Shown here: positions 35,750 to 48,790 of the stretch, piece after piece | Layout: each line of letters starts with the position of its first letter | Position numbering within the stretch: position 1 is the first letter of the stretch | The notes under the pieces: generated by a model | Databases searched by the model: none | The model's input: only the letters and a program-made list of their open reading frames with translations | Told to the model about the DNA's origin: nothing | Assembly (NCBI GenBank): GCA_028641055.1 | Contig: CM054060.1 | Coordinates: 53,532,292 to 53,596,291 of the forward strand | Direction of reading: 5' to 3' | DNA: 64,000 nt | Source: Alopecurus myosuroides | Taxonomy: Eukaryota > Streptophyta > Magnoliopsida > Poales > Poaceae | Program-made: the position numbers and the translations under genes

Positions 35750-36780
35750 CATGCATTAAACCTGCAAGGGAGGCAAATCGAAACTAGCTTTGGTCAGTAT
35801 CGTAGCATGCAAAGAGTGGTGTTGTCATTGGGAAATTAAGCACATTGGCTTGCTGAGAGCGGAAAGATGCCCAAAGTACTTGTCGAGAAGACTTTAAACA
35901 GAATCTAAATAAGTTGTGCCAAGCTCAAGGGCAATGGAAATTCAGAGAAGAGAAACTTCCGATAAGACAAGTTCAGGTGATTGAGAAACTGTGATTTTTT
36001 TTTTACGCCGAGTACATATGCAAAACAGAAGTGCATAACAAACAAAGAAGATTACATAATACAGAGCTAAGGAAAAAAATATGCATAAAAAGTTTCAAAA
36101 TAATTATCGCCTATTCCACCGTTCAGCTTCCAATTTGATAAAGATATGAGCGGGCGTGGGCACAATGATTCAACACACACTTAGCTAATGACTGTGATAT
36201 GTAACCAGGATATATAATTGGGATGTAAAATTTCAACCATCCTAGAGATTAATTCTGGACAACATAAAAAAGGATGGAAAAAATGCTGATCTTGGCAATG
36301 CCTACCATGGATCCACGGATATAATGATGAGAATCATGTCGACGGGCAGTTTTGGCTACTGTGCATCAACCCTGCACATGAGGCAAATCGAAAACCAGCT
36401 CTAGTCAATATCGTGACTTGCAAATGTAGTCGGTGTATGTGTAAAAAATGTTGTCATTGGCTCATTGCCAAATAAAACGAAATCGATGTTGACGGCAGAA
36501 AGAAATAGCAAAGTACTTGCTATAAAAAGTTTAATTGTAACTACTAATGAGTGAGAAACAATGAATTCAAATGATACAACTTCAGCTAACCTAGATAGTT
36601 GGATACAAATGCAAAATAGAAGGGCATGATCAGTAAAGACAAATGCAAAATAGTTGGATACAACTTCAGCTAACCTAGAGAAGACTGCAAAAGGAAAAAT
36701 GACAGTAAAGAATCCCGCGTAAACATCGTGTTTTCATTATCACGACCCGCACCAATCAGTTTCTATTTCTGAGGGTGTGG
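35750..36780 (-). repeat. Duplicated terminal exon and 3' flank of the F-box gene, copy 2
   Basis: Terminal-exon candidates begin at 36371 and 35761 (610 bp apart), each after a GCAG acceptor, each 38 nt long and each ending NCPST-stop. Copy 2 also has a partial repeat of TAGTTGGATACAA... near 36596 and 36650. Confidence 0.78.
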
Positions 36781-38530
36781 GCATAGAAATTCAGCAGAAA
36801 TATAGCACGTTTCATTAGCTCATAAATGCGATACATGCACAACAAAATTGTCAATTCGGCACGCCAAGTTTCGACAAATCTAACATGAACTAGCACTTAT
36901 ATCTCTGTTTCAACTAGGAGTATGTTAATGATGCATGCATAACAAATACTCACCACAGCTAAGATAAAGATAGCATTCCACGGTAGTATACGCCCCGAAG
37001 ATGTCGTATATTTTTGTGCATTTGTCACTACTTGCCGATGCCTCCTCTGACAGCTTCATGCTAACTCCTTTTAGCATTGGTGCACATTTGAGTATTAATT
37101 TTAACAAATCAAACTCATGATCCTCTCCTCCGAATCCGTTGATTTCCACTTGTTCGAGAGAAGCCAAAGAGAATGTTTGGGATTTCCAGTTAGGAGAATC
37201 ACAAGGACAATGTGGTGTGCATCCTTCTACCATCTAAAACCAAAACAAAAAAAAGTATATGTGAAATCGTGAACTATTGATGAACACCGTATTACCGAGA
37301 GATACAATCAGATGAGAGAATTACCGTAGAGCTCTTTAGGGTGACCTTAAGCCTCTGCATACCACAACGAATTCGATTTATCCCAAGGAGATGAACCACA
37401 AATGCTCCGTAAACATGTCCGTTTGTTGCGAGGTGTAGCTCTAAAATAGAGAAGTCGATAATCATATGCTTCTGTATCTCCTCCGCGAGGTTGTCCGCTT
37501 CACCGTGAAAAATAGTACTAGCCGGGCTCTGAAAAAAACAATTTACAAGATCATTTGTAATGCGCATAATTTAGTTTACCCGAAAAAGATTGCACAAAAT
37601 TGAGCAGGAGAAGGGACACACAACATCCAAGTGCAGCGAAGACAGCTGCCCTTCTCCTGCTGCCCTCTCTAGACTGAGCTGCATGAGGCTCCAAATACCA
37701 AAGAGAGTAATACATGAATAGCAGTGCCAGGAAACCTTCTCCACCATTGGTGCCGAGAAGGAAATGACACCATTGTCGTAGAGTCTTAAGGACATGGTCA
37801 GTTGTCTTAGCATGGGGGCAAGGATGTTGACATGCTTTAACCATGTATTACCACCCACAACAAGCTCCTGCAGCAGCGGTGAGGTGACATTCAGGACAGT
37901 GTTATAGAGCCAAACGTTATCTAGCCGGAGCGTGCGCAACCGTGGGCAGAGGGGGAGGAAGGAGTCGAGATCGGCGTTGCAATGGGACAAGCACAACGTC
38001 TCGAGTGCGGGGAACCCAGTGCCGTCTGGCACGCAGAGGAGGTGGGTGGTGAAACAAAGATCCAGCACGATGGAGGTCGCGCCGTGGAAACAAGGAAAAT
38101 CGATACGGAGGGGGCCGCCGACAGAGCGCGAGGGGAGGACCAAGAGGAGCTCCTCCGGATCGATCCGTGCGGCGGCGGAGAGCAGCGATTTGAAGCGGGC
38201 TGAGTCGGCCCAATCCTCCATGGGAAAGCGCACGCTAGGCATTGGGAGGCGAATTTGGAGGAGAGAAACAGCGGGCGGGGGAGGAGGGAAGCGGCCGAGC
38301 GCCGCTTCGAGCGAGGGGAGCTCGACGTCGTTGAAGACGATCCGGCGGAGGCGGGACCACAGGCCTAGCCACCGGCGGGAGAGAACGCCGGTGCGCGCAG
38401 CGGCGGCGGCGCATCTGAGGCCGACGAGGATGAGGAGTAGCACATCGTCCGGGAGAGGGCTGATGAGATCCGGTCCGTCGCCTACTGCTAGGCGGAGGGA
38501 AGGCCGGCAGGGCCCCAGTGTCGGCCGCAT
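36334..38530 (-). CDS. F-box/LRR protein, copy 2
   Basis: Paralogue of the gene at 6214-4061, with inferred exons 38530-37580, 37528-37325, 37233-36954 and 36371-36334, same phases and about 490 aa. The F-box (24-62) is identical to copy 1. In exon 1 the proteins differ at residues 74 (L for V) and 115 (K for R), and then at several positions packed into the last 50 residues, where copy 2 reads WHCYSC and LERAAGEGQLSSLHLD. The copy 2 residues fit the alternating LRR pattern better. The promoter lacks the 105-bp repeat seen in copy 1. Both genes look intact. Predicted SCF substrate receptor; target unknown. Confidence 0.8.
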
Positions 38531-38769
38531 CGAAGCTCGGGAAGAAAGCGATGTATGGGCTGTATTCAGTATTCACTGCTACTGAGCAAAGGATGCCCTG
38601 GATACCTCTCCTCTTCTTATTAGAAAATCGTTTTTTCTATCAGCTACTGTAGTTTTTCACATATTAGGGAAGTTGGCATATTCGTTTTATTGTTATTACA
38701 ACACCAGTACGAAATAATATTCTCTATGGTTATACCAAGTGAATTGAAGCGATTTCCCCATCGGAAACT

Positions 38770-39234
38770 GTGTTAGGGATATTAATATGTCGGCGGTACA
38801 ATTTTTTTATAAAATTGTTCCGCGCTCGCGGCGACACGGGCGGTGCACAAAATCTGGCGCGGCGGGCCCACTCCTCCTTTCGTCGCCTCCAGCCCACCAC
38901 CGGGCAAAGCTTGGTTGGTGGCGGCGGCGGGGCGTCTTCCTCGTCTTTCCTCGAGATTTGTTTTCGTTGCGGGTCGACATGTGGAGCAATGGGTGGTCGG
39001 TGGCCGTTGGCGACGGAGCTCTGCCGCTGGCTCAACGAAATTAGATGTGGTGCGTGCGCCGCCCCATGGTGTTGTGGAGCTGGGGCATGGTGGTTAGGGC
39101 CCGCAAGAGGGTTAGATGGGCTTGGGCAGTCCTGGAGGAGCTTGGCGTGGCTATGTAGCGGTGGAGTTGCTGGCTGGGTCACCAGTGCGGCAATACTGGG
39201 GCCGACTGTCGGCTTAGCAACGGAGGTGACCTAG
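38770..39234 (+). other. GC-rich ORF region, copy 2
   Basis: A 154-aa ORF over the counterpart of 6559-7024. It gains an N-terminal extension because its T-run is one base shorter than in copy 1. No known domain. Confidence 0.2.
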
Positions 39235-41870
39235 ATTTTTTCCATATAGGTCTGTCTTGTAGTTGTCATGGTGGGATCGTCGTCCACATTCGTCGGCGAT
39301 GAGGTGTGACTAACCTCGACAGTGATTGTTGTTTACTTTGTTTTGACTCTTCTGAAGGACCTTGGGCCAAATGATTGGGCCAGGAAGAAATCTTCGCGTG
39401 CCGACGATGTCAATGCTTGCGGACAACCGTTCTTCTTGTAGGCGTCTTCATGGCCACATTCGTGAACCTGCCATAAGCACTAGGGGAAACCATGGATCGG
39501 CTTCTCGGATGAAGTGGCGTTGGCACCACGGTGTCGTTCCCTCCTTGAGGCGCTGCCTAAGTTTATTGGAGTCCCGAGATGTGAGATAGAGTCGATGGTG
39601 GACGTTGTTCAGAGCATGAGTTTCAGCGGCACAATGTACACCATTGACGAGGCTTCCTCAGTGACACCTTATTGCATCATTTTGATCCGATCCGACCGGG
39701 TTCACTCGCCGACTACTTCTAGGCATTTAGGGGTGGACAGTAAATTGATCTATGCCACCTTAGAGTTAGGTTGTGATAGGGAAGCTTCCGTCTTTTGTGA
39801 TAGCGAAGCTTCCGTCTTGGTGGTGATGTGGCTTTGAGGCTCTATGTCTTGCATCCATGCCCGGCCGCAACAAGGTGGTTGCTTGGTAGTTGGGAGTGAC
39901 TACATGACTGACTTTTGGGCATTCTTATTGATGAAGATATTTGACTATTTATGACTAAAATAAATAAACCACTTGCAAAACATAAGGAAACGGATGCATG
40001 ACTCTTGTAAGAATATAAGAAGGTGAAACTTAAAACCTTTCTTCCACCAACTTCACAGCCATCCTTCGTTGATGATAGCAGCATCTCATACTTCAAACAC
40101 AATTTTTTATCCACATGATCGCTTCACTAATTTGACTAAAGTCATCCTTCTTCTTTCCCAGCTGCCCGAATAAGTTGATAATTCAAAATTAGCAAGTCCA
40201 TCTTTTTCATGAAGACGTTCCTACGGTTTCTCAAAGGCATGGTATCCATCTACTTAAAATAATTTGAATGTGGAACTGAAGAAGTGCAATTTCCTTCTTC
40301 GAGAGGAATCCAACCGAAGAGAAGCGGGGATCATAATATCTTTCTAAAAAAAAGAGGGCGTTCGCGTCAATTAGAATGTCATTGACTCAGAAAGGAGTGT
40401 CAGGATTACCTCAAATGTGGCAAAGTATGGTGCCACTTTTGACCCCCTGACCGTAAAATGTAGGTGCGATACAAGTTTGCTAACTTGGCGGAAAACTGTA
40501 AGCTACTACAAATAATGTATTTCATTTATGTTTTTACACATCCTATATGTGTAGTGATTTATTTTTTACCATATACATACACTATAGAGACAAAACAGAT
40601 AGGATGATTCAAAAGCTAACTTTATCGACAATTACAGAATTTAGTTTTTCCGGTGTAAACTACAAATGGATCTTGGTCAAATTAAGTTGATGCAAGAAAT
40701 AGATGCGCTAATTTTTGTAATCAAAGCCGCATAATCTGTTTCCTAATCATACTAAGCTAAGAAATAAAAAAAAAGTTAGATATCGACATTCCCTCAGTTG
40801 AAAAGGGGCCTCTATCGGATGAGGCAATTTTAGTGCACATGAATAAAGCATGCATGTCGAAAAGCCAAGGGTCTCTGTTAGCTTCCACGCCTCTGTCCAT
40901 TGTCGTGGCAACATTTCCAAGTCGTTCATTAGAGCATCTCCACCCGCGCCCCCCCCATTTAGGCGTCGAGATAGACACCGGAAGAAGCCATTTGGGGGTT
41001 GTTTGGACGGGAAGGCGTCATTGGGGGGCGCCCTTTCCCACTCGTCGCCAGTAACAAAATCCAAAAAAAATCCATACAAACTTTTTAAAGAAATTTTACA
41101 AGTTTTGAACGAAATTTGAACTAAACCTAAACTGTATGATCAACTCTCTCTATGCTCGATTGATGTATGATCAACTGTCTCAACAATGATGAACGAGTTT
41201 GCTTCTCTAAACTTTGTCTCCCCTGAACTTTTGCGTGAAGAAAAATTTCACGTTTTAGAGCTTGATCTGCTTGTGTATCTTCTTCAAACCCCTTCAGTTA
41301 CACCTTCCCATCGTCTGAACGGATCTGTCCTACAACAGAGACAACTCTCGCACGCTGGCGATGCCGAGCTTCACCGCCGGAACCAAGGAAGAAGAACACA
41401 ATGGCGGGCACGGGCGCAGGCTCCATCTTTTACATGGAATATGCTGAGCTACATAAGTTGCTGGTCCCACGCTGCGAGCATAATGTATGGGTCCTGCGCT
41501 GGGATATGGATGAGAGGTGGGTCAAGCACTTGGGTGGACAAGTGATGGGTCCTGCTCAGAAAACGGATGACCTCGCCTTACATAATCCAAAACTCTAACG
41601 ACAAGTGTTGACTTGTGTCTTGGGTTTAAGCGCTAAAGAGGGGCAGGTCATGCCTTAGCTATTTGTGCGGAGAGAAACATCGCATGAGAGCTATTCAGGC
41701 CAACTACGTCGCTTTCCTTCCCATACCCATGAAAGATGTCGCAAGGGCATTGGATAGAAAACAAGCATGGTGCATCGAAAATTATAGATACATTTGCACA
41801 CACGAAGTAGGTACTAAGATGAAAACATTATATACAAGAGAAAGTCATAAATAGACCAATATGATTATTT
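39235..41870. other. Unassigned DNA, copy 2 counterpart of 7025-9640
   Basis: Collinear with copy 1 with scattered substitutions. No recognisable gene. Confidence 0.3.
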
Positions 41871-44320
41871 TAAAGTAAAGCACAAAGCTCACTTTTATGT
41901 TAAATTAAGGAGTATATATGAACATCCATAAAACTCATCAGAGCAGCACAAATATCCACAAGGGAAAAATGATAGTTGGGATGCTTTGAGACTGGTAACC
42001 CATATCACAAAAGGAAAATGGTATTGATAATTCATCAATATTGCACATGACAGACTTTGAGAATAATTTGCTAGATTAACATATTTGGGATTGGTGAATC
42101 ATGAAGATGATTATAACTCTTGCCCTTGATATGTAATCATCCCGTCTTACTCACATTTGCAATAAATAATTTTTTTGATAAGACATTTTCAAGAACCACA
42201 AGAATTTCAAAAAATAGGATTCATGCCAAGATACAACCTACACAAGGTTGAAAGCTATAAATGTATGCATGAGAAATATACTTGTTACCGGGATATCATT
42301 GGTGGTGAAGAAGATGCAAGTTCATTAATCATCTTAATTTGACTCATATAATCCCATGGTCGGGACACTTCCTTATGAATGAGGAAAGCATCCAATGAAT
42401 CTCCATTTTACCTAAAAACGAAATTCAAGTACAAAATGGTTCCCAAACTCAATGGGTCCCATAGTATTTAGATACACTATAATACATAGGACACACTCCA
42501 CATAAATATGTGCATATAGGTATGAAATTGAATTTCATGCACATCTTAGCCATTTAGGATTTAATTGAGTCTGTCCTATATAATGGATAAATGAAAGTAA
42601 GCATGCCATAAGATGTACATATATTAAATGTGAATGAATAAAAATTTCAAGAACCAAATGAGATACAAATTGGAAAAAACACCAATTAAACCAAGAAGGC
42701 ACTTAGAAGACTGACTAACAAAAGAGTTTTCCAAATTATATAAAAAACCCAAATCAACACATGATTGAGGCTACCAATTGGAGAAGATACCAAAATAAAA
42801 TAGGATAAAAGAATAACCCAAATACTCTACATTTTTCATGATGGAACACAAAGTACCAAGACGAAAAATGTTCGTCTTCCAAGGAGACACGTCATCGGGG
42901 AACATATCATTTGGAGACAACAAATGTTTAAACACATATAGATAGCTTCTTCAAGTTTTGTGCAGTATTCGTGATCGTGTATTTGAAAAAAAAATGCACA
43001 CAATGGGATCATTACTCTCCATATATATTATTCAAACACTAGTCATGTTAAATAAAAGCAATACGACGCTATTCCAATTTAAAGAATGGTGTTCTACACA
43101 ATGTAGGATAGTTTCCCCAAGAATAGTGCAACATATACAAGTATGAATTTGAATGTAAGTGCACAAGAATGGGATAATTGCTTCTCCTAACTTAGTAAAG
43201 GCATACAACAAATTTTTAGTAGAGCAAAAGGATAAAAAAGGTACAAGGAGGACACAAGGTACTTAATCCAAAAGAAATCCTTGGCAAGAAGTAAGACAAT
43301 TTTTGAGGAAAAGCCAATGTAAATATGATCAATAAATTTACCACAAAAGATTATCACTTGTCAATGACAAGGAAGCATGAAGATATTCTCGCTGGTAGAT
43401 GGAAAAGATTCATAATCATATTCACAACACATAATCATGTGACAAAAGATAGAAGTTAAAAAAACATGCTAAAATAGAGATTCCTGGTAGCTTCAAATAT
43501 AAACCGATCATGCAAAGCACCAAGAAACTCTATAAGTACCAAAATAAGAGAGACAAAACACATTTAAGCAAAGATGGAACTTGTTTAGGCAACATGCCAC
43601 ATATGAACGAGATAATATCAACTCTAGGTGGCAAAACCTCACATGTTCACATTTTCTAGGCTTGTAATATGCGCATACCTTATTACTCCCCCATAATGTG
43701 ATAGTCCATTTGTTTTCAACTAGAGTCACATAAAAATCCAAATATAGAAAGTTCATGGACATTATATAATTTTAATTTCTCATGATCACACATTTTAGGA
43801 TTGTGAGATGCCAAATCATATCACTCCCCAAAAATGGGATAATCCATTTATATCTCAAAAGAGATAATTAATACATAAGAAAGTTGATAAAAAGTCTCAA
43901 CACATATAATGTGTGCAAACCAACATACACATACTTGATACTTAAGATAAGTAAGTAGATATAACAACACATACACACATCAACAAGGTATAAAACTAAA
44001 CACATGCAAGGTTGCAAGCAACTTTCAATGTACTCCCTCCGTCTCAAATTAAGTGTCACAAAGTTTGACAATAGTGGATATATCTAACACTAAATTATGT
44101 CTAGACACATCCACTTTTGTCAAACTTTGTGACACTTAATTTGAGATGGAGGGAGTATATATGATTTAAATACAAGTTACTGCAAGGAGGAGCTAGCATT
44201 GGATATAAGGTAGATACATGATACTCCAAATGACTTGGATTGAGGAAATATACTTGATTAATATCCCTTAATTATTCACGAGATAGCGAAGTCTCTAATG
44301 CCCTCCAAAAACACCTATTT
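41870..44320 (-). mobile_element. AT-rich non-coding part of the Copia-type element, copy 2 (tentative)
   Basis: Collinear with 9640-12110. No pol motifs on either strand. Placed in the Copia element because it continues the gag relic on the same strand; the far end is not defined and no 3' LTR was found. Confidence 0.4.
44033..44155. mobile_element. Stowaway MITE, copy 2
   Basis: Same insertion as 11824-11946, flanked by TA on both sides; one arm base changed so the right end reads ATGGAGGGAG. Confidence 0.95.
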
Positions 44321-44327
44321 ATCAAGT

Positions 44328-46793
44328 TTAAGCTTGTTGGTACCCAACCAAGTTGGGTCCTAAGAGGTTATTCACTCTAGGCTTGGCAACCCAAATGGTT
44401 CTTTCCTTGACACTACTTTGAGTACCAACATATTTAGAAAACACATTGCCAATATTATCCTTTCTAGGAGAATAAACATTATCAATTATAATGGGGTTTG
44501 ATAAGGTACATAAGTGCATGAAGAAGCAAAGTGTCCCTTCTCACGACAAAGGTAGCAACATCGACTCTTTTCTTTCTTCTTAATAGGCTCCTCAACTTGA
44601 GGAACATTGGCTTGAGTCTTCTTAGGACGTGGTCGTTGTTCAACTCGTGGTTGAGCATGAGATTGAACAAGAGGACGGTTCCCTAGTTTCTTCTCACTAA
44701 GAGGATTCTTCTTCAAAGGTCAAGATCTAACATGGTGCCCTTCAATCTTGCACTTTAAGCAAGTAATCATGGTCGAATCCTTCACTTGTTATTGACCCTT
44801 CTTCTTCTCAATCTTGGACATGTTCTTGATATTGGAGTTGAATCCAAGTCCTATTTTGTCATTTGGAAGTCTTTGCACTCTCAAGATATTGCCAAGAGTG
44901 GACCTCCCTTCATGACACTTCTCCAATTCTTTCTTCAAAGAAGTGACTTTTAACTTGAGATATTTTATTTCCTCTACATGGTTAGTGAAAACAAAAGTAG
45001 TACATGAAGCGGATGCTTCATTGTTAAAGAAACAAGGCATGGAAAGTAATTCATCACAAGATTTAGCAATAGTACGAGATGAACAATTACTAGGACTAGC
45101 ACATAGCATTATAGCATCTTTAGTAAAGATTGTGCTAGTGACCACATGAGGCTCACAAGATGTTACCTTTGTAGTGATATCCTCAAGAGCTAAATTCAGC
45201 CTAGTATGGGATACTATCTAGAAATCCTCACTAGAGCTAGGTATCTTTTCATGAATTTCTTCCAATTTCCCTCACTTTCTAGTCATCAACTGAAGTTGAG
45301 ACCTTAGCTCAACATTATCCTTGAAAATAGATGCTCCACATGAAGTGGAGTTAATACTACAAGCATCATTAACATTATAAATAGAAGAAAACAACTTGTC
45401 AAGCTCAAAATTCAACCTAGCATTTTTCTCAATAATATTTTCATGATCAGAAGAGTAAATAGAGGTATTATGCATATCAAGTTTAGATAGTCGAGTTTGA
45501 TCATGAGAGTTGATAAGGAGAGAGTGTTCACTTTCCAAAGATTTATGAGCTTTGTCAAGTCTCTCTTTGTCCTCAACTAGTTTAGCATGGACGACGCCAA
45601 ATTCCACCTTATCCTTTTTAAGCACTTTAATTTTAGCATTATCATGGTAACGTTCTTTAGTGGGAAAAGCAAATTTTCATCATAAATTAGCTCCTCAAAA
45701 GATTAGGGTTTCTCCTCAAGTGAAACTCGAGTCTCTTGCTCTTCCTCAAGAGCTTACTTGAGCTCCCGCAATCTCAGTTATGTACTCATGTTTGATGCTA
45801 TACCATTTATCAAGGCGAGATTTCAAAGCCTCAATAGTCTCCTCGTGCTCAACAATGGTACTCATGATATCACGGAAAATAGAATAAGCAATTTTATTCT
45901 TTGTGAGAACATTAAGAACCATTTTACCCTTCTGATAAATGGAAGCATCGTTATCATTTTCTTCGTCATCATCATCATCTAGATGAAGAGGGTTCCAAAG
46001 GAGGTGATACCTATGAATCCTCAGCCATAAGGCAAATCTGAGTAATGGATAATGATGATAAAGATTTTATTGAAGCATCATTTAGGTCCATGTCTTGTTC
46101 GCACAATTTTTGGGATTCCTATACACTGTTAGCCACACAAGTACTATAGGACATGCAAGCATTTTTTTCATGAAAACAAGACATATGAAGCATATCATCA
46201 TGAGATTTAGTTAAAATGACTATTACATGATATGTAAGGAATATCAACACTAGCAAGTAACGTCTTTGGAATGCTAGAAGAGTTTAAGTCCAAAGACAGA
46301 AAATTGCAATGGGATACATATGAAGTATAGTCAACAGTAGATTCACTATCAAGAATGCAATTTCTGTCAACACTCACCATATCTGTACATTGTGAAAAAA
46401 CACATGTTGGTGGAGTGGAATAAGATGTGAACTCAACACGTCTGGAGGTGGAAGGAGAAAAATCATCCTTAATAATGTTGGACACATCATATTTATCTTA
46501 AGTTTTGTCCATAGCTCATGAGCATTCCGAAAAGGCATGATTGACCCGAGAAGTACATTGCTCAAAGCACAAATGAGACTATTAGGCACTTGAGTATTGA
46601 GATACGAGTTTTCTTCATCCTCTAAAGATAACTTTTGGGAATCCTTTGGACGAGGAAGATCTGTATCTACAATTCTCTTTACATAGTTTGGACCCATGTC
46701 CCTAAAAAGATTAAGTATGCGAAGTTTCCAAACATCATACTTTGTGCCATCGAATTTAAAGGTGGGATCGTGCACTAATTCCCTAAACGACAT
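44328..46793 (-). pseudogene. Copia gag, degenerate, fuller copy
   Basis: Minus-strand pieces in order: 46793-46374 is the N-terminal gag domain of Copia elements, with FDGTKYDVWKLRIL at about residues 13-26 and NAHELWTKLK near 95-104; 45625-45272 is a charged probable coiled coil; 45145-44789 a Lys-rich segment; 44716-44486 contains the CX2CX4HX4C zinc knuckle; 44519-44328 ends with WVAKPRVNNLLGPNLVG, a C-terminal phrase of such proteins. Frame changes and stops separate the pieces. No protease, integrase or RT follows, so the element was probably non-autonomous. Confidence 0.82.
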
Positions 46794-46828
46794 TGTACTC
46801 TCTAGGATGTAAAACCTAATAATGAGAA

Positions 46829-46845
46829 CCCAGGCTCTGATACCA
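46829..46845 (-). promoter_or_regulatory. Copia primer-binding site (initiator tRNA-Met)
   Basis: The minus strand reads TGGTATCAGAGCCTGGG, complementary to the 3' end of plant initiator tRNA-Met, two bases from the LTR end and 36 bases upstream of the gag start. Confidence 0.93.
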
Positions 46846-46847
46846 GT

Positions 46848-48420
46848 TGAACGGACAACGATGTCGCCTAGAGGGGGTGAACAGGCGATTAAAAAAATTC
46901 TGGTTAAGTCTTGCTAAATGCAAAATAAAGTAGGTGTTTAACAAGCACACAACTTAAACAATCTAGTCTCAACTAAGTTCACAAACAACTTATGCTAAGA
47001 AAGGCAAGTAGCAAGGTGATAGCTAGATATATGACTTCAAGCACGAATGCTATCATAATGTAAATTGCATAAGTAAACAGCTCGGGTATAGAAATAACTG
47101 AGGCACGCGGAGACAATTATGTATTCCCGAGTTTGTCCTTTTGAGGGGAGAACGTCTCGTTGGAGGGGTGTGAGATCTCCACAAGACGCCTAGTCAATGC
47201 CACAAAGCTCTCACCCTATTCTCCGATGAACCTCGCCACAAAGGCCTAGTTCAACTTCCACTATTGGTAACTTTCAATCTCGAGGCACGCATCCACAACT
47301 TATTTGGAGGCTCCCAAGGTCATCACAATCTTGGGGAACACATACACAACTTAATTGGAGGGTCCAAGAACACCACAAAGTTGTTTAGGGTCCAAGACCC
47401 AAGAGTAACAAGTTCACAACCTTTCACTTTTACGAATTTTCATGGAGAGAGCAAACTGATGCGACCAATGAAAATGGCAAGAGCACAAGTATTCAAATCC
47501 TTCATTGTCGAATTCCAACAAATCAACAAATTCTTATGGGGGATAAGAGAGGAAGAACTCAACAAATGAATCCACGAGATCTAGATCAAAAGACTTCCCC
47601 TCACTAAGAGGATAAATGGGTTGGTGGAATAATAGATCTAGATCTCCTCTCTCTTTTCCCTCTAATTGGAGGCACGAATCAGGGATGAATAGAGAGATAG
47701 AAAGCTCCAAAATATCAACAATGGTGAGAGAAAACTTGCTTCAGAGCTTAGGAACCTTTGGGGAAGAAGGCTCCTTAAATAGGCCCCCCTAGAAATCTTC
47801 CCGTTATGCATAGGAAGGATTTATATCGGAGTTTTCTGGGCGACACCGGTATCTCCAGGGTAAATAGACCGGAGACTCCACCCTACCAAAAACTGCAAAA
47901 ACACCAACACGTGAAATGTGGTATCTTTTGCATACAAACTGCGTTATCGATTATATTTGACTCGTTGGATTTGCAACGATGAGCTCTACAAGATCATGCA
48001 GATAAACATCATTGTCAAACAATGGAACTTAAAACCAAATGGGGAAATTTTTGATCTCTGTGAAAAGAACAACCGGTAAACCTCCAACACCAAAAAGGCA
48101 ACAAGATTTTCTAGCAAAATTTGTTTTCGGTAAACCTTGGATTGTCATGAAAATCACGACAAGAACCAAATCCCCACATAGAGAAAAGCCAAATAAGAAC
48201 CAAGAAATATGATAATCCAAGTATGCAAAGGTTTGAGATCTTCACAAGGATTCGATCAAGTTACTCACTCGAGAACACATGGCTTGGAAACCACTAGCTT
48301 CTGGTGGGGGCTCAGACGCTCCGAAGCACCTCTCGTGCGAAACCGTAGACCAATTGGAGAAAAGTACGGTGCATCGAAAGAGGGTAGCGAAGTGAAACCA
48401 ATTGCATGCTTGTGTTAGAG
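46848..48420 (-). mobile_element. 5' LTR of the Copia element (outer end not fixed)
   Basis: The LTR terminus is fixed at 46848 by the adjacent primer site (plus strand TGAACGGACAACG). It contains the GTCGCCTAGAGGGGGTGAA phrase common in Triticeae repeats and a minus-strand TATA-like CCTATTTAAGG near 47775-47785. The outer boundary is an estimate, since no second LTR is available for comparison. Confidence 0.65.
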
Positions 48421-48494
48421 TAAACAAGGGGATTTATTATATATTGATAAATAAAATTATATTTTATTATTATAAAATGAACAAGAAAATTTGG

Positions 48495-48790
48495 TAAGAT
48501 AATAAAAAAGGTCTTTGTCGTGTGTATGCGCACAAAAAAGACTCAATTGTTGTCGTGTTGATGCACACGGAAAAGTACTGAGGATGGGCCATCTAGGAAG
48601 GTTAACATGGATGTTCTTTGTCGTGTGCATGCACGACAAAGGATGTATGTTTGTCGTGTGTATGTACACAACAAAAAACTAACGTGACGGCGCCGTTGGC
48701 CAGCAGGACGGAACAACCACGTGGCTTGAATCTTTGACGTGTGTTATCTTTACCCTGTGTTTTTGAGAACCGTTGTTGTGGAAACCAAAA
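48495..48790. mobile_element. CACTA-like subterminal repeat remnant
   Basis: At least four variants of TTTGTCGTGTGTATGCAC occur in direct or inverted orientation within 250 bp (near 48511, 48551, 48615 and 48649). Clustered short motifs of this kind are typical of CACTA subterminal regions. No CACTA terminus was found. Confidence 0.5.

Larger units (their letters stand above)
23913..45335. repeat. Segmental duplication, copy 2, split by an LTR retrotransposon
   Basis: Same-orientation counterpart of 1970-13122. Without the 10,071-bp insertion and its 5-bp target repeat it is about 11.35 kb. The left arm is 23913-24428 and the right arm 34505-45335. The insertion point lies in a GAA tract that is longer here than at 2465-2478 in copy 1. 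At the right edge the Copia gag continues unbroken beyond 45335, so copy 2 holds the original right-hand context. Confidence 0.95.
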
